Notes under the pieces: model-generated
Database searches by the model: none
What the model saw: only the letters and a program-made list of their open reading frames with translations
What the model was told of the DNA's origin: nothing
DNA from: Aselliscus stoliczkanus
Lineage: Eukaryota; Chordata; Mammalia; Chiroptera; Hipposideridae
Assembly (NCBI GenBank): GCA_033961575.1
Contig: CM066730.1
Coordinates: 118,571,523 to 118,635,522 of the forward strand
Length of the DNA: 64,000 nucleotides
Direction: 5' to 3'
Position numbers and translations under genes: made by a program
Shown here: positions 1 through 12,959 of the stretch, piece after piece
How the letters are laid out: every line of letters begins with the position of its first letter
Numbering within the stretch: position 1 is the stretch's first letter

Positions 1-554
1 TTATTTTCAGGAAATGTTGACTAGAATATAGCTGTCTGGCAGAAAAGGAATGTGACTACATTAAAGAAGATATTCATTATCTGCATGTCAGAACAGAATT
101 TAACTAGCTTGAGGCACAAGTTATACTATGTGTGAAAAGAAATCTTTTTCCCAGTCCTTCACTTACAACCTTCTATCTGTTTATCTTTTGCCACATGGCA
201 GGTGAAACATGTAACCTGACCCCCCCCAAAAAAAAACAAAAAAAAACACAAAACAACAACAATAACAAAACACCTCTGCTTTGAAATAATTGAAATATTT
301 CTGCTATGCAAAGTTTGTTCATCTGAAATATTTTCTCCCAAGGAATATGGCCCTCAGTATTGTCTCCATATCTTTCTCTCATGGTTTTACATTTTGGGGT
401 GTTTTAAAATGATGAAACTAGAAGCAAACTTAAACATCCAGTTAATATAGTCATTTGAAAATATATTTCTCATTCTTTGTAAAATAAAATATAAAAATGA
501 ATGAAGGCATCAGAAAAAATACTGTTAGCTTTTCCAACCCTACTATATTATATA
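1..554. other. Non-genic AT-rich DNA
   Basis: No gene or recognisable repeat is visible. An impure C/A homopolymer patch near 220-270 breaks into short adenine runs. The small open frames here are low-complexity. Confidence 0.5.
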
Positions 555-1235
555 TGAATGAAAAAAGGGGTATGTAATAATACTGATAAGCTCAGGGAGC
601 CACAGGGCAGGCCTGACAAGCTCAGTGACTGAAAGTAACCACACAGGATGGTCTGATCACAAATTCCTACCTGGACAGCCCAGAGCGGGTAGTCATGTAC
701 CAGGCCTATAGCTTCCTTAGCAAAGGTCATTCTTTACCTTAAGCGAGTCCTGTCCATTGTTCTTATGCATCTAGGATAACATACCTTTGAAATGTCAAAG
801 TCATTTTCTTTCCTAAACCCCTTGCACAACTGCAAGCACCAGAGCATAAGACCACCAGAGCATGAGGCCATAGAACCTCTCATTGTTATCTTGTTCCCTG
901 CAAACCATCTCTATGTACTGTAAATGTTTATTAACTGTCCTGTACCTTCCAATGTAAAAGAAGTATGTGTTTCTCCAAACCTAGAGATTGCTTGATTTGC
1001 TTTCTCACGCCTCCTAAATCTGCCACCAATGAATTTCATGTACATTCTTTACATTTTCTCCTTTGATTCTAAATGGATAAAAGGAACTATAAAACTGTCA
1101 ATCCCTGGAACATTTTCTCAATCTATTGAGATCTTGCTTCTAGGCATGTCCTTAAAGACTTGGTTCAAATATACTTTAAAAACTTTCCTAAATATTTTGA
1201 CATTCTTTTATAGACATATGCCTATTAAGCAAATT
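555..1235 (+). repeat. LTR-like repeat, possibly a solitary retroviral LTR
   Basis: The block is richer in GC than its surroundings and has promoter-like organisation. A GC-moderate upstream part (about 580-1000) is followed by a TATA-like stretch near 1076-1092 (gataaaaggaactata). Short pyrimidine-rich sequence resembling LTR R/U5 follows and ends in A-rich DNA at about 1235. Overall texture resembles mammalian class I ERV LTRs. No internal retroviral sequence adjoins it, so a solo LTR is the natural reading. I did not find a clear target duplication and the family is unknown. Confidence 0.35.
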
Positions 1236-3019
1236 AAGAATTAAAAAAAAAATGCTTGACATATGTATACTGCCTGTCTCATTTATACACTTGAATTCAT
1301 TGTTAGTTCACCTGTTGCTAAATCCCATCATGAGCACAAAGTTTAAAAACAAAAAGAGCCAATTTTCAGCTAGTATGATTCCTAGGGTTTAGGAGAATGA
1401 AAATATGGATAAGGAAATCTGATTTCATTAATTTGATTTAGTAAGTATTCACTGGCAGATTCCTGTATTCTAGGTATTCAGGTAGCTGTGAAATGCATCT
1501 ATAAATAGTGTGATCTAGTGCCTCAAAATGTTTTCAGTCAATAATTGCAGGTGTGGGAGCAGGAAGTTTACACGTCAGTATAGCTCAAGGTAACAGCTTT
1601 TATATGTACATTTTTTTTAGTGGCATGAAAAGTTGTATTTCCTCTCATTGCATCTCTATCTTGAAACTTGGATTGACACTTTAATACATAGAATGTATAT
1701 GACCACTGTGAAATAATTTCAGGACACAAAAAGCACTTCAGACATTTGAGACTTAGTTGTGATATGCTAAAATGCCCTGAAATAGTATGCAAGAGCAACT
1801 GTTCCCAAAGGATGCCCAAAAGGGAATGGAACTGATGCTGGGAAGAAGAAAAAGTATTTCATGGTCAGTGAGTTTGGAAAATGCTGAGTTAATAATGTTA
1901 AACCAATTTCTTCCCTGAAGAACTTCTCTCTATATAATAAATTTTCAAGAGAGACTTTAGTATGCTGGGACACATTTTTGGGAATTCTATGCTACTGAAA
2001 ATAGGCAGAAATAGTAGGCAAACAACAACCTAAAATAAAAACTCATTTACTGCTTTGATTTCTCATGCTCTTTTTAAACATCTAACTCAAATGTTGCTTG
2101 TAGCTTAGCCAATATCAATTCATGTTTTCTGTTGCCACATTTAAACACTGGAAACAAATACATCAAAATGCTCGGTATCTTTTTATCCCTTACAGATGTC
2201 CTTGCTCCCTGCTAAAGAAACCATTGGAATGTTGCCATTTTAATTAGGTTTAGCTACCAAAGAGCCTTAATCTGCTATTGAGATGTATATTTGCCTGTTT
2301 TATTAAAGTTTGGGGGGAGGTGGAAAAGAGTTTTAAGTTTGTAAAAATTATGTAATAACACAGACAAACTTATTTAAGACCATTTTGTAACTCAGAGTGA
2401 ATATAACATATAATTAAAGATTTTGAGGCTGTTCCCAAAATAAAGACCAGTTTTATTTTACATCATTTTTAACTACCAGGATTTTTTCTATCATTATTAA
2501 AGTGGTTATTTCTTGAAAGAGTGTCACGCTGTATAACTTTTCATGTTAAAAAGAATCTCTCAGTCATATACCAGCATAAATAAATATCACAAGCCCTTAA
2601 TTAAAGAAAAATCAAAACATAAAAACAGCTTTTATAAGAGTGCTATTAGCCTGCTATAATATAATGTTTCTCTGATTTTTATTTTAAGCAAATGCTTGTA
2701 AGGGCTTTTAAAATTATTTATCCTCTTTTCCTGGTATAATTTCTTAAGAATGAATTTAAAATATATTAAGTTAGAATTACTCTATGTTTACAGATTTTTC
2801 TGTACTACACTTTAATACAATAAATATTCATTTAAACATAAAACAGATATGAAAGAAGGAGTATGTCATACACAAGAATATATCAAATATTTAAACCAAT
2901 AAGTCTAATGCCTATTTTGCAGCATGTACAATCATAGTAATAGCTAACTCTTGCTATTTAAAAATATTGTGTTTATGATTTAATAACTGTGCTAAAACCT
3001 TAGTTAAAATAGCACATGG

Positions 3020-3022
<3 letters not shown>
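1236..3022. other. Non-genic AT-rich DNA
   Basis: About 1.8 kb with no gene, no recognisable repeat and no long open frame on either strand. It contains scattered homeodomain-type AT motifs and short poly-A or poly-T runs only. Confidence 0.5.

Positions 3023-3114
<92 letters not shown>
3023..3114. repeat. Compound microsatellite (AT)25(AG)21
   Basis: Uninterrupted AT dinucleotides run from 3023 to 3072 and switch directly to AG dinucleotides to 3114. A MIR copy begins immediately afterwards. Confidence 0.97.
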
Positions 3115-3116
<2 letters not shown>

Positions 3117-3118
<2 letters not shown>

Positions 3119-3355
3119 CCACAGAGCTGGACTGCTTGGAATTAAATCCTGGCTTCACCACTTGCAAGATTTGTATTCTTGGAAAATCGCCTAACTTCTC
3201 TGTTTCATTTTCTTCATCTGAAAGAGTAGAGTGATAATAGCATCTACATCAAAGCATTGTTTTTAAATGAGTTAATATTTTAATTAATACTTAAGGGTTC
3301 TAGGTATGAAGTTCCTCCAACAATGCTTGGCACATTGCTATCATTAAATCCATTT
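3117..3355 (+). repeat. MIR SINE fragment
   Basis: The order of MIR landmarks is visible: the 'actgcttggaattaaatcct' tRNA-derived part, the 'cttctctgtttcattttctt' core, then 'acaatgcttggcacattgc' near the 3' end. It is divergent, as expected for this ancient SINE. It abuts the AG array. Confidence 0.75.
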
Positions 3356-5850
3356 GGTTTGCCTTTACAAACCTAAACTTTATTTCAAGAGTAGTTAGTT
3401 TTACCTTAAAAATTTCAATTCAGTGTCTTTCCTTTAACTGCTATGGTTGCCTTTGGCTATTATTAATGAAAGCTCTACTAAGAATCAGTAAAACTTGGAG
3501 ACAGCAGACTCCTTAAGATTTTAAACTGTAACTTCACATGAGTGCTGGATCTAAAAGCACCAAAAATCTTCATGAATGTTTAGTGAAATAAAAACACAGT
3601 ATTCTACTTCTAAACAAACTAATGAGGTAATAACTCGTTTTTCTTCTAAAAACGTTACTAAAGGACACTTTAGATCAATGTTGTATCGAACAAAAAAACC
3701 TTCCCAACCAATACTGCCATGAACAAATACTGAATCTAAAAGTACGAGTCTATACACTATTTATCCCACTTTAATAAAAAAAAAACAATGAAAAACAAAA
3801 CAAACAAACAGAAAAACTTCAGAACACCCACCTTAGTGTCTTTCTATATTAATTATTTATGACATGCTTGGAGATATTTTTGAACAACATTATCAAACAA
3901 ATTATTTAAATTGAAATTTCAGTTTGGCATTAAAATAAAACACTGGAAAACAGATGTTTAAAATATCACCTTTGCCAATGGTTGAAATATTCGGTATCTC
4001 TAAGATTTCTGGTGTAAATCCAAGTTTTTCTTGGTTTTGTCTTCGCCTGTGCTTGCTGTACCCTTATTCCCAGGTGATTAATAGGCTCCATCAATGTACT
4101 CAAGCCTCGTCTCCTCCAATGCCATAGAATGCATCTTAAATCTCCCTTTACCTATAAACTTGTCTTCCTTAGTCTTGTAAGGGGTACCTAGTACGGTATC
4201 TTTCCATCTGAATACTAATGGATGATCTTTTCTACAGGTGCTATTCTCTACCCACAAATGAGCCACCATCAGTAAGACATATACTAGATGATACCACCCT
4301 GACTATAGCTTATTGGCACAGAGATATTTATCCATTCCCTGTTGGGGGAATGATATATTTATTCCTAGGGAGTTGGAACTGAAATCAAGTCTGTGATTGT
4401 GGATGACCTATACATTGATATCGAAATTTTAGAGTACCGCTGTTTAATCATGTGGAGTGAAGAGCTGAGAAGAGTCTGTGAAGAAAAGACTGAAGCCAAC
4501 AGCCTGGGAAGAGTACAGATGTAAACCACAGAGTGCAGGAATAGGCGTCTAACTCCCAGTTTCAGCTCATTTCTGAGGTTTCTGCCTTTATGGCTTTAGG
4601 ATCTGGGATATGTTGCATCTTTTCTAAAAAATTCCCATTTTGCTAGTGATGGAAGAACCAAAGAGAATTTTGAGAAAACCAGATCCTTTGTAATTATAAA
4701 GCATTTTCAATGACATAGCTATGTCTGGCCTGGTAAAATCAAAATACAAATTTGAGTTTTCTCATAAGGGCCAACAGGCATGGATGCAGGATCGAAATAA
4801 CAATTTTTAAGACCAAAGTATTTAAGATTTACAGAACAAACACCCATATGTGGGCAGTCTTCAAGATAGTTATCAATAGTTAAAAAACAATTTCTATAAT
4901 TAAAATCTCAAACAACAGTTTATTCAAATTATATATGAAAACTCCAAAAAAACCTTGCACTATCAAAACATACTGCTAACATTTCAGATCACGTAAATTT
5001 TATTTCATCTTTGAATACAGTGAAGGTTGTCAGATTTTACAAATAAAAATACAGAATACTCATTTAAATTTGAATTTCAGATTACAAATATCAGTTTTTA
5101 GACCAAGTATGTCCCATGCAATATTGAAATATACATATACTAAAAAGTTATTTGTTCTATATGTAAAATTCAAATTTAACTGGACAGCCTGTATTTAATC
5201 TGGCAACACTAAGTACAGTAAATCATATGCAATTACAGGCATAGGAAGAAGAATTTTATTTTCTCAATGTGCATTTTTAATGGTAAGACTTATTACTAGG
5301 CAACTAAATCAACCTAGATGCGAAATGGCAACTTCTATCAAAATTTCTTTCAATGAATTGTATTATAACTAATTGTGTTAAATGTAGATGTGTGATTGGT
5401 CTTTTCTGAGCCTTGCTCAATACCTTTTGTAGGGAGCATTGGAAAATGGGAAGACATTATACTTAATATATTAAACTTCTGCTATTAATAACAATACAAA
5501 AGCTAATATTTTAAAAGTAAGCTAATTTTCTTGAGAAGGGGAGTAGTAGGGTGATAAAAAGAGAAAAACAGAAGAAGGGGAAAAATAAAATTAAAAAAAT
5601 AAAGACAAGATGATTTTCAAAGAAAGAAAAATATTCATATTTTATTTACAATTTAGATTTCTTAAATCATCTACATTTTTTTATCTGTCTTTTTGCTACT
5701 TTGCTTTAATCTGAATTCAATTAACTCCAAAGGAAATTTAATCAATTAAGTGTTAGCATGTTCCAGGTGAAAACTTGGTAATAGTGGCTGAAAAAAAAAT
5801 TAAATTTAACCAGCAAATAGTTAAAAAAATTGATACTGCTTCTAATTAGG
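3356..5850. other. Non-genic AT-rich DNA
   Basis: About 2.5 kb without a supported gene. All open frames are short and mutually overlapping on both strands. No repeat family is recognised with confidence. Confidence 0.5.
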
Positions 5851-5880
5851 AAACAAACAAACAAACAAACAAACAAACAA
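5851..5880. repeat. (AAAC)n microsatellite
   Basis: Seven perfect aaac units plus a partial one. No SINE body is visible next to it, although tails of this type are used by one SINE in this window. Confidence 0.9.
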
Positions 5881-5967
5881 TTTGTTTATACTGAGATTTA
5901 CATCATAATCTAAAGACTGATCTTGTCTTTTTCCCTCTGAAAATGGCTTCTCTCTCCCATCTTTTCC

Positions 5968-5969
<2 letters not shown>

Positions 5970-6011
<42 letters not shown>

Positions 6012-6024
6012 ACACACACACACA
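5970..6024. repeat. (CA)n microsatellite
   Basis: An (AC)n run of about 55 bp with a single ct interruption near 6005. Confidence 0.97.
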
Positions 6025-8504
6025 TAATAACATACAAGCATAAAGTGTGAAAAATACTATATTCAGGAAGGCTTGGCTCAAAAACACCAATCAGGAAAGG
6101 AAAAAAGTAAGGACATGTATTCTACTGTCTGGGATTTTGGACTGGGTGGAACAGGTGGTGTGGAGCGGTGATGGGTGAGATCCTTTGTAAACACTCCCCT
6201 TAATAAGAGCCAAAGCTACAGCAGTTCTCCAAGCATCACTTAGTATGCTGAGTTTTATTTCAGGAAATGTAATTTATCTGCCTGAATTCATGTAATAATC
6301 AGCTGTGATAATGAGGAATGCTAATTAAATCAAGATAAATAAGGTTATTGTACTTTGAATGAAATAATGCTGTATATTCAATAATAACATTATATAAACT
6401 TGAGCATAACATCTATTTCAAATATTTCTACTAATAAAATAAAGCACTGCATTTTCAGAAATAATTGAGACCGTTTTTCTAAGCTGGGGCAGAAGTTCCA
6501 TAAAGAACAATTCCAGCAACATGATTTACTGTCACTCAGCGCGTATTGAAATTCTTGTGGTAGCTCTTGGAAAGATTTTTTTTTTTTTTTTTTTTTTTTA
6601 TGATTAGAACAGGGAATATAGGTGTCATGCTGACTACATTGCTCTTTCTGATGTCTGATGTACCCACCCACTATGTCAGACTCTCCAGTACTAATGTGTA
6701 GGTCCCTTTAAACCAGTAGGTGACACATCAAACTTCAGGTTTGAAGCTCTGGAAGATTCTCTAGGATCACAGGTTAAATCTCACTGGGTCTAACGCAACC
6801 TTTCATTCTTCTAGGAGGGATAAATCAACTAGCACGCACTTCACTGTGTTAGGGTGTTTCAGATGAGAACTTATAAACTTCGACTCCTTTGCTTTGTAAT
6901 GACATTAAAGATCTCATGGGGTGTTTGTTCTAAAGTTTGGAGACCTTCCTAAAACCTTGAGTAATTTTTGCTCCTACTTGAAGTCTGTGCTATGAGAGGT
7001 TTGAACATCCTTACACATTATTAAGGTTTTGTGTACATTAGGTTATGAAAATGAAATTCACCTTTAGAAAGCACTTGCAGAATTAACATGATCTGGACCT
7101 GGATATTACTGTGTACGTGGTATGACTTGTACATGACTGTAGTCCTGTTTTCATCTAGTGTATGTCACATAAGGCTTTTATACACCCTTCAGCAAAATAG
7201 CATAACAATTGGGCCAGTGTCTGTGTTTTTAATAAGCCACAGCCTGTTGGTGGTGTGAGACTCAATTCTGGAGTCATGACATATAATACAGTTAGGCCTC
7301 TGGTGACGTCTTTGTGTCCAAGGCCCCAAAGACTTTTTGAAGACTTTAATAAAGTCACTCTCATTGTCCTGTGTCTGATCGAGTCTGCCTGGATTACCCC
7401 CTGCCCTGCACTATATTATAAACATTTATCTTTTGATTTCAATTCCTCTTTCCATGATTTTTTTTCTTTATTGCTTTTAAACTGCCATTCTCTCCATTGT
7501 TTATGATTAGTGGATCTTTCTGGCAAACAGATAAACAAGGAGAAGAGTGAAGGAGCAGCCAGAGAATTTGTGAATATAGATAAAGGAAACAAATTCTCTT
7601 AATCAGCATTCAGATATTGCCCTTGATGATTTGAGCTTAGAGTTCATTTTAGAAATTTCCAAGTGTGATCTATAATACCTTGTGTCATACATTTTTACTT
7701 CATTTTTTTCTTGTTTGATTGAAAGCCACTTAGAGGGTTCATTTTCATTTCATTTTGAAGCATGATCCTCTGGGATCATTCCATCAGAAAAGTTTCCACA
7801 CCCTGCTCACAAATCCCTATAGGAAGGGTGTCCTGTTGGAAACACCCAAAGAATTGTGGGAAGGTATAGAAAACAACACAGTTATTGTTAAAATTTACAT
7901 GAAATTACCTGAGGAAATTTATATGTGAAGACCAAACTTACCACATCTCTAAAATATCTGAGTAATTCATCCTGGAAAGTCTTTTATAAACCTCAAATAG
8001 AGATATTTCTTCCATTTTATTCATTTCCTCAGACATTCACAGCCCCATCGAAATACCTCCTCTTTTTTTCACATGTAATTATAAGTAATTCCATAAACTT
8101 CTTCCAGCTTGAGAATTTAATTTTTATTTTAATAGACGCTAATAGCTTAGTAATAGAGCAAATGCAGGGAGTAGTTCTTATGAATGGAGATGCCACATTT
8201 TTATGTACCAGAATGAATCTCCCCTTTCTGTGTGTAGTATGACCTATGTTCTCTGCCAGAGATTTTAATACCATCTCATTCATCACTCAGCTTGCTTAGT
8301 CTCCTTTGTGTATTTCATTCATTTTTCCCCCAAATCATTTGCCAGTAGAGCACAGTCATTACTGTATTGTTTCACTGTTCTAGTTTTCTTTTTATTTTCT
8401 TTGAATACTAGTATCATTGAGATGGGTAAATAATATATCTAATTTCATTTGAATATATCTCATCTCTGATTTCATTTGAATGCTGGGTTCTGAATAAATA
8501 TAGT
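6025..8504. other. Non-genic DNA with one poly-T run
   Basis: No gene is supported. A pure run of 24 thymines lies at 6576-6599, but no retroelement body is recognisable beside it. Around 7150-7440 the sequence has an LTR-like look (aataaagtcactctcattg near 7350, then pyrimidine-rich DNA). I cannot assign it. Confidence 0.4.
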
Positions 8505-8585
8505 GCAGTGTAACATCTTGGGCCTAATCAGTGTCAAGTACATAGTGCACAGCCAACAAATACTTGTTGAATAAATGAAATTACT
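8505..8585 (+). repeat. L2 or MIR 3' end fragment
   Basis: The stretch 'acatagtgcacagccaacaa' followed by 'tacttgttgaataaatgaa' matches the shared 3' end of L2/MIR elements in sense orientation. Confidence 0.55.
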
Positions 8586-8632
8586 ATTAATTGATCCATA
8601 GGTATTTTTACATATGTATTAAAATACTTGAC

Positions 8633-8790
8633 TTTTTTTTTTTTTTTTTTTTTTTTTAGCTGAGCCATCCTGCCACCTATTGGCAGCTTAGTGGCAGCTC
8701 AGCTCAGGCCAGGAACGAACTGGTGACCCTGTTGTATAGCGCTCGCACTCTTGAGCAAGCTCTTAACCAACTGAGCCACTCAGCCAGCCC
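8633..8790 (-). mobile_element. tRNA-derived SINE, family B
   Basis: Read on the minus strand it begins ggggctggctgagtggctca, an A-box-like tRNA head. It continues through a B-box-like 'agttcgttcc', has a body ending 'ggcaggatggctcagct', and closes with a poly-A tail (the poly-T at 8633-8657 on the plus strand). A short duplicated 'cttgac' flanks it. Relatives of the same family lie at 13501, 50052 and 50716. The family is not one I can name. Confidence 0.88.
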
Positions 8791-9690
8791 CTTGACATTT
8801 ATTTTTTATATATCAAAAATTAAATATTTGTAATCAGGTTGATGAGTTAAAATAAGACATGATAAAATCCAAGTCAATCATTTTTCAATGACTAGAGCAT
8901 TTTGTACCTTTCAGTTCAATCATTCTCTTAAAGTTCACAGTAGTTTCAAAGTAAACTCTCCAATTAGAAAATACCATTACATGTACATTTAACAATAACC
9001 TGTTGAGAGTCTCATGATATGAAACTTTGCAATTCACAAAAAAATGTATGCATATGTTTTCTTATTACTCTTATAACAAGGTAATAATCTCTCTAGACTA
9101 AAAAAAGTTATGTATTTAAACTAAAATAGAATAGTTAGTAAAAAGTAAGTCTTAGGAGACAAGCCTGGTGCTTCCACATGTGACCCCTTTGCTTTATCCA
9201 CTGTATTACAGTTGCTTGCGTTGAGTTAGATTTACCAAGCATGATGAGTTTCTTCTAGTTTTCCTCATTAGGAGAGAACTCCCCATCCTGTATTTTGAGG
9301 ACTAAGAGAAAAGTTTGGCTGATATTATAAATTAAAAAATTTCACTTTGAAATTTTATGTGAACTCAATATTTATATTTTTCCTAAGTTTTTGTGTATTT
9401 ATATCATAAAGGAAAATATGTAGTGATCTTTCCACCAAGCCCTATAAGAGGATCCTAATCCCCTCTAGTTTATCCAGTGTACTAGATAAATGTAATTTTT
9501 TTTCCTGTGTGCCAATATGTGGCCACATAGTTATACCCACTTGCAAGGCATTTGTCACATTCGAAGTTCTCCATAACTGCCTTGAACTGAGTTCCAAATT
9601 TGGAGAAATAAGGATATGGCCTGTATTTAAATAACAGAGAAGACTTAAACATATGCCAGGAAAAGAAAGTAAATTAACTACAGGTAACTG
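8791..9690. other. Non-genic DNA
   Basis: About 900 bp with no supported gene or repeat family. Open frames are short. Confidence 0.45.
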
Positions 9691-10345
9691 GAGCAATATG
9701 GATAAAAGACAACCAGAAATGGGGAAGCACCCAGCAAAAAGAGGAAGCTGTGTGGCCAGAACTTTGGATATATAATAAAGAGTAGTGTAGAGATTAAGCT
9801 TGAAAGATTTTGAATGAATATAAAGTCTTAAGGCTTTATACTATAGATAAAAGAAAACTGAAGCAGAAAGTCTCAGTGCCCTGCCCATACTCTCCTGGAA
9901 TCTACCATTTCAGTGTCTGCTGGACCGCATTTCCAAATGTGAGAACTTACTGCTCTAAGGACTTTCTCTGGCCACTGGTGCCTTTTGTATGGGGGAGGGA
10001 GATGGGAGTTGAAGTGAGGGTGGGGGCAGAAAGGGAGCAGGACATAAGCGCCAGAGAATTAATGCACCATCCTGGGAACCACACTCAACCAAATAGCCGG
10101 TGCTTATTGAGGGAGTAGATGAATATTGCTGCTTGCTCCATCTTTAGGTGGAATAATTCTGAGACACATATCCCACACTGTCTCCTTTAGTTGCCCAGCG
10201 AGATTAAGTTTTCCAGGTATAACACCTTTGATTGGCTTTTCTCCCTTCTCTGTATCATTTCTTTACTCCCCTATAATGTTTCCTTGCATCACTCTTACAA
10301 AGAAACTACTTGAACTTGAATCCTAGTCTCAGGGTTTGCTTCTGA
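9691..10345 (+). repeat. LTR-like repeat of uncertain family
   Basis: The segment is GC-richer than its neighbours. It ends with the pattern 'aagaaactacttgaacttga' then 'tctcagggtttgcttctga', which resembles the 3' ends of several mammalian ERV LTRs. The internal part contains an impure G-rich patch near 9990-10040. The small open frames across it are fortuitous. Boundaries and family are uncertain. Confidence 0.3.
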
Positions 10346-10879
10346 AAGATAAAATGAAAGCAACTGATAATGAAAGTAACCCCCTAGGAAGTGTATTCTT
10401 AGGATGTGATTTTGGAATTTGATCTTTTGCTGGTTGTATAGAATAAGGACATCAGTGCTATTGATGAGTGAGGCGGTGATAACTCCTGGCATGTTATAGT
10501 ACAGAAATATTAAGACACACATCTGTAGTGAGATGAGATACAGATAGAAGGGAGTGCCCTGTTTTATGTATTGCAGAGATACGGCAAAAATGATTACAAA
10601 AACTCTGAAGGAGTTCGTTTTTGTAACCTGCCATTCAAAGATCTATAGGAAGAAAATAGATTCAGGTTAAGCCAGCTATCAGTCTATCAGTCTAAGGCAT
10701 GATGTAAAACCACAAAATATATGGCTGCATTAAAGAAATTCAAATCCTTATTGTTGGAGGAGAGAGTGTTGTAAACATCATGACCAGGATTTGATTAAGA
10801 GAGTAGTAGAATTACAAAAAAACAAAAACAAAACAAAAACAAAACAGACCAATCAACCAACAAACCAGACAAACACAAC
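10346..10879. other. Non-genic DNA
   Basis: No gene is supported. An impure (aaaac)n patch lies at about 10817-10845. Confidence 0.45.
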
Positions 10880-11839
10880 CTCAGGGAGCTTCTATGCTTG
10901 CTTAGGGTGCTGATAAGGACCCTAAAACCTCAGATGAAGACATCTGTAGCTATACACTTGAACCCTCTGATTTTTAGAATGCTTTGTGTTGATATACATG
11001 TCCCCCTTACTAGAAGAGGGAGCTTCCCCTCATCCAGAGGCCACACACAGGCTGCACTTGAGGAGCCTGCCTCCCATGATGATGTTCAGCTTCCTCAAGT
11101 CCTATGCCCTGCTGTCCTCCTTGCCTTCAGATTAATGACTAAAGACAAGTCTTAGCATGACCTCATTGGGGAGGTACTATCCGTGTTATGGGACGAAAGG
11201 AGTTTTTCAATAAAAGAGCTAAAGGATCTGGCCAATATGCTGCAAATGGCCCTGAAATATGTCTCGAAATGGATCTTGAAAATAACAAACTAGAGATGTG
11301 GAGAGAATCTAAGGTTGGAGAGGAGACATTTATTAATATGGAGACAATGTCCTGTGACTCAGGATTTAATGTCCTATCCAGGACACCTAGGTGTGGTTTT
11401 AACAGAAACTTGGATAAAAATGATGACCTATGATAACAGAGGTGGATACACCTGGGTGGATATGCCTTGGTAGAGTATTGAGGAAGGGTTTAAAGGATCT
11501 GAGAGATGAAACATGCAAGTGTAGATTTATTATATTAGACCTGAGAATCCATCAGATAAGTATGTTTTCTGGGGATGCTCAGAGTTCAATCCCTTCGCTA
11601 AAACAATAAGAAATATGCACATGAGGGGGCATCTACATGGCTGAGAATCTCATTGGTAGATGTCTTACATAGGTCAGAGTAGGCTCTAAGAGATGTTGCT
11701 ATGAACTCCCTAGCAGATCATAGGACTCAGGAGCAGCAGAGACCAGGTAAACCACATAACCGTCAGAGGCATGGTGGGTGTAAGTTAAAGGGAAAAATGA
11801 CCATAATGGCATCTTATAGGCTTTGAAACATGGAACAGA

Positions 11840-12215
11840 ATTGGCATAATTTACAGGGCCCAGTGCAAAATAAAAATGCAAGCCCCCTTTCAATCTTATT
11901 AAAAATTTAAGGGCTGGCCGAGTGGTGCGTTGGGTAAGAGCTGGCTTGGGACGCCATCGGCCCCGGTTCGGATCCCACATATGAGGGCCACTGACACTGC
12001 CCTAAGATGGTGAACAACAGCTAAGATCATGTCTGTTCCCCTTCCCTGGTCCCCCAACGCTGTTCTCCTCCCCCAATTCCCCAATAAAATCTTAAAAAAA
12101 AAAAAAAAAAAAAGATTGCAGCTGCAGAGCACTGAACCAATATGGGAGCCTTCTGAGCATGGGGCCCTCTTCCGCTGCACACCCATGAAGACAGCCCTGA
12201 TACAGGGATCTGTAG
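11840..12215 (-). repeat. Ancient short interspersed repeat split by a SINE
   Basis: The left half (11840-11910) contains 'cagggcccagtgcaaaataa'. The right half (12113-12215) contains 'cacccatgaagacagccctg'. Together they form a short mammalian repeat that also has relatives at 41745-41925 and 45050-45195 in this window. It is probably a nonautonomous DNA-transposon type, but the family name is uncertain. Confidence 0.45.
11911..12112 (+). mobile_element. tRNA-derived SINE, family A, long form
   Basis: It starts with gggctggccgagtggtgcgt and carries a B-box-like 'ggttcggatcc'. A 3' extension of about 100 bp follows that the other family A copies lack (it includes 'gatggtgaacaacagc' and 'ccaataaaatctt'). 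It ends in a poly-A tail at 12093-12112. Three shorter relatives at 18433, 30816 and 31479 stop near 'gacactgccctca'. The long copy may be the ancestral or parental form. Confidence 0.85.
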
Positions 12216-12959
12216 CAATGATAATAGGCTATCGTGTTCCTAGGGCCAAGATAAACCGGCAGTCAGCAAAGATATTGCTTGAGTTGTATAAGCAGAAATA
12301 TAACAAGAATGGGTAAAAAGATAACTTTAACTGTTGTCAAGACATAATCCCTCACCCAACTTTCAGGCTTGAGCCAGTTCTCAGACCAAGAACACTCACC
12401 TAAAGGAGAGGCTGTGTCCCTTAAACAAAGACTCTGCAAAGCCTTAATTGAAGCTGAGACTTACTAATAACTCATTTTTTAGACCTAACACTTTGGATTT
12501 AGAAAGCTAGCAGTGGGTGAGGGTGTTACAATACTAGAACAAAGTTCCATGGAATGGGAAGAGAATATAATAGTGCTGGTCCAAGGAGTTTGCTGTCTTT
12601 TATTTGTAGATGGTGGCTTCTGACACATCTCAAGATTAACTTGTGTCTTATTTTGAATAGACTAGGAAAGCCACTTGTGAATCACCATCACTTCGTGAAC
12701 TCTGTAATTGATACCTCACATTGCTTAAATATTAAGTGAGAAATAGATTTTATATTCTTCTGAATTCCTTATTTAGTTTATTTCGTTTCGCAGCTAATGG
12801 AAAGAGATGAAGTCACCCTCTCGTTCTCTCTTCCCTAACCAAATGAGCCCTTAGACTAAATCCCTTCTTGCTCTGGCTCCCAGTCTCTTTCCAGTCTTGT
12901 TTCATATCTTTCTGTCTTCACCCATTTATTCACACTCAGTACACAACTACTGCTAACTG

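Larger units (their letters stand above)
10880..12770 (+). repeat. Decayed retrovirus-like internal sequence, interrupted by other repeats
   Basis: The segments 10880-11830 and 12215-12770 have the moderate GC content and texture of old MaLR/ERVL-type internal sequence. No open frame longer than about 80 codons survives, so it is a fossil without coding capacity. An older-looking repeat carrying a SINE interrupts it at 11840-12215. I assign it from general resemblance only. It could instead be another low-copy repeat. Confidence 0.3.

Noticed and set aside
6576..6599. Poly-T run as the tail of an antisense retroelement or processed pseudogene
   Set aside because: No SINE, L1 or gene-like sequence lies beside it, and no target duplication was found.
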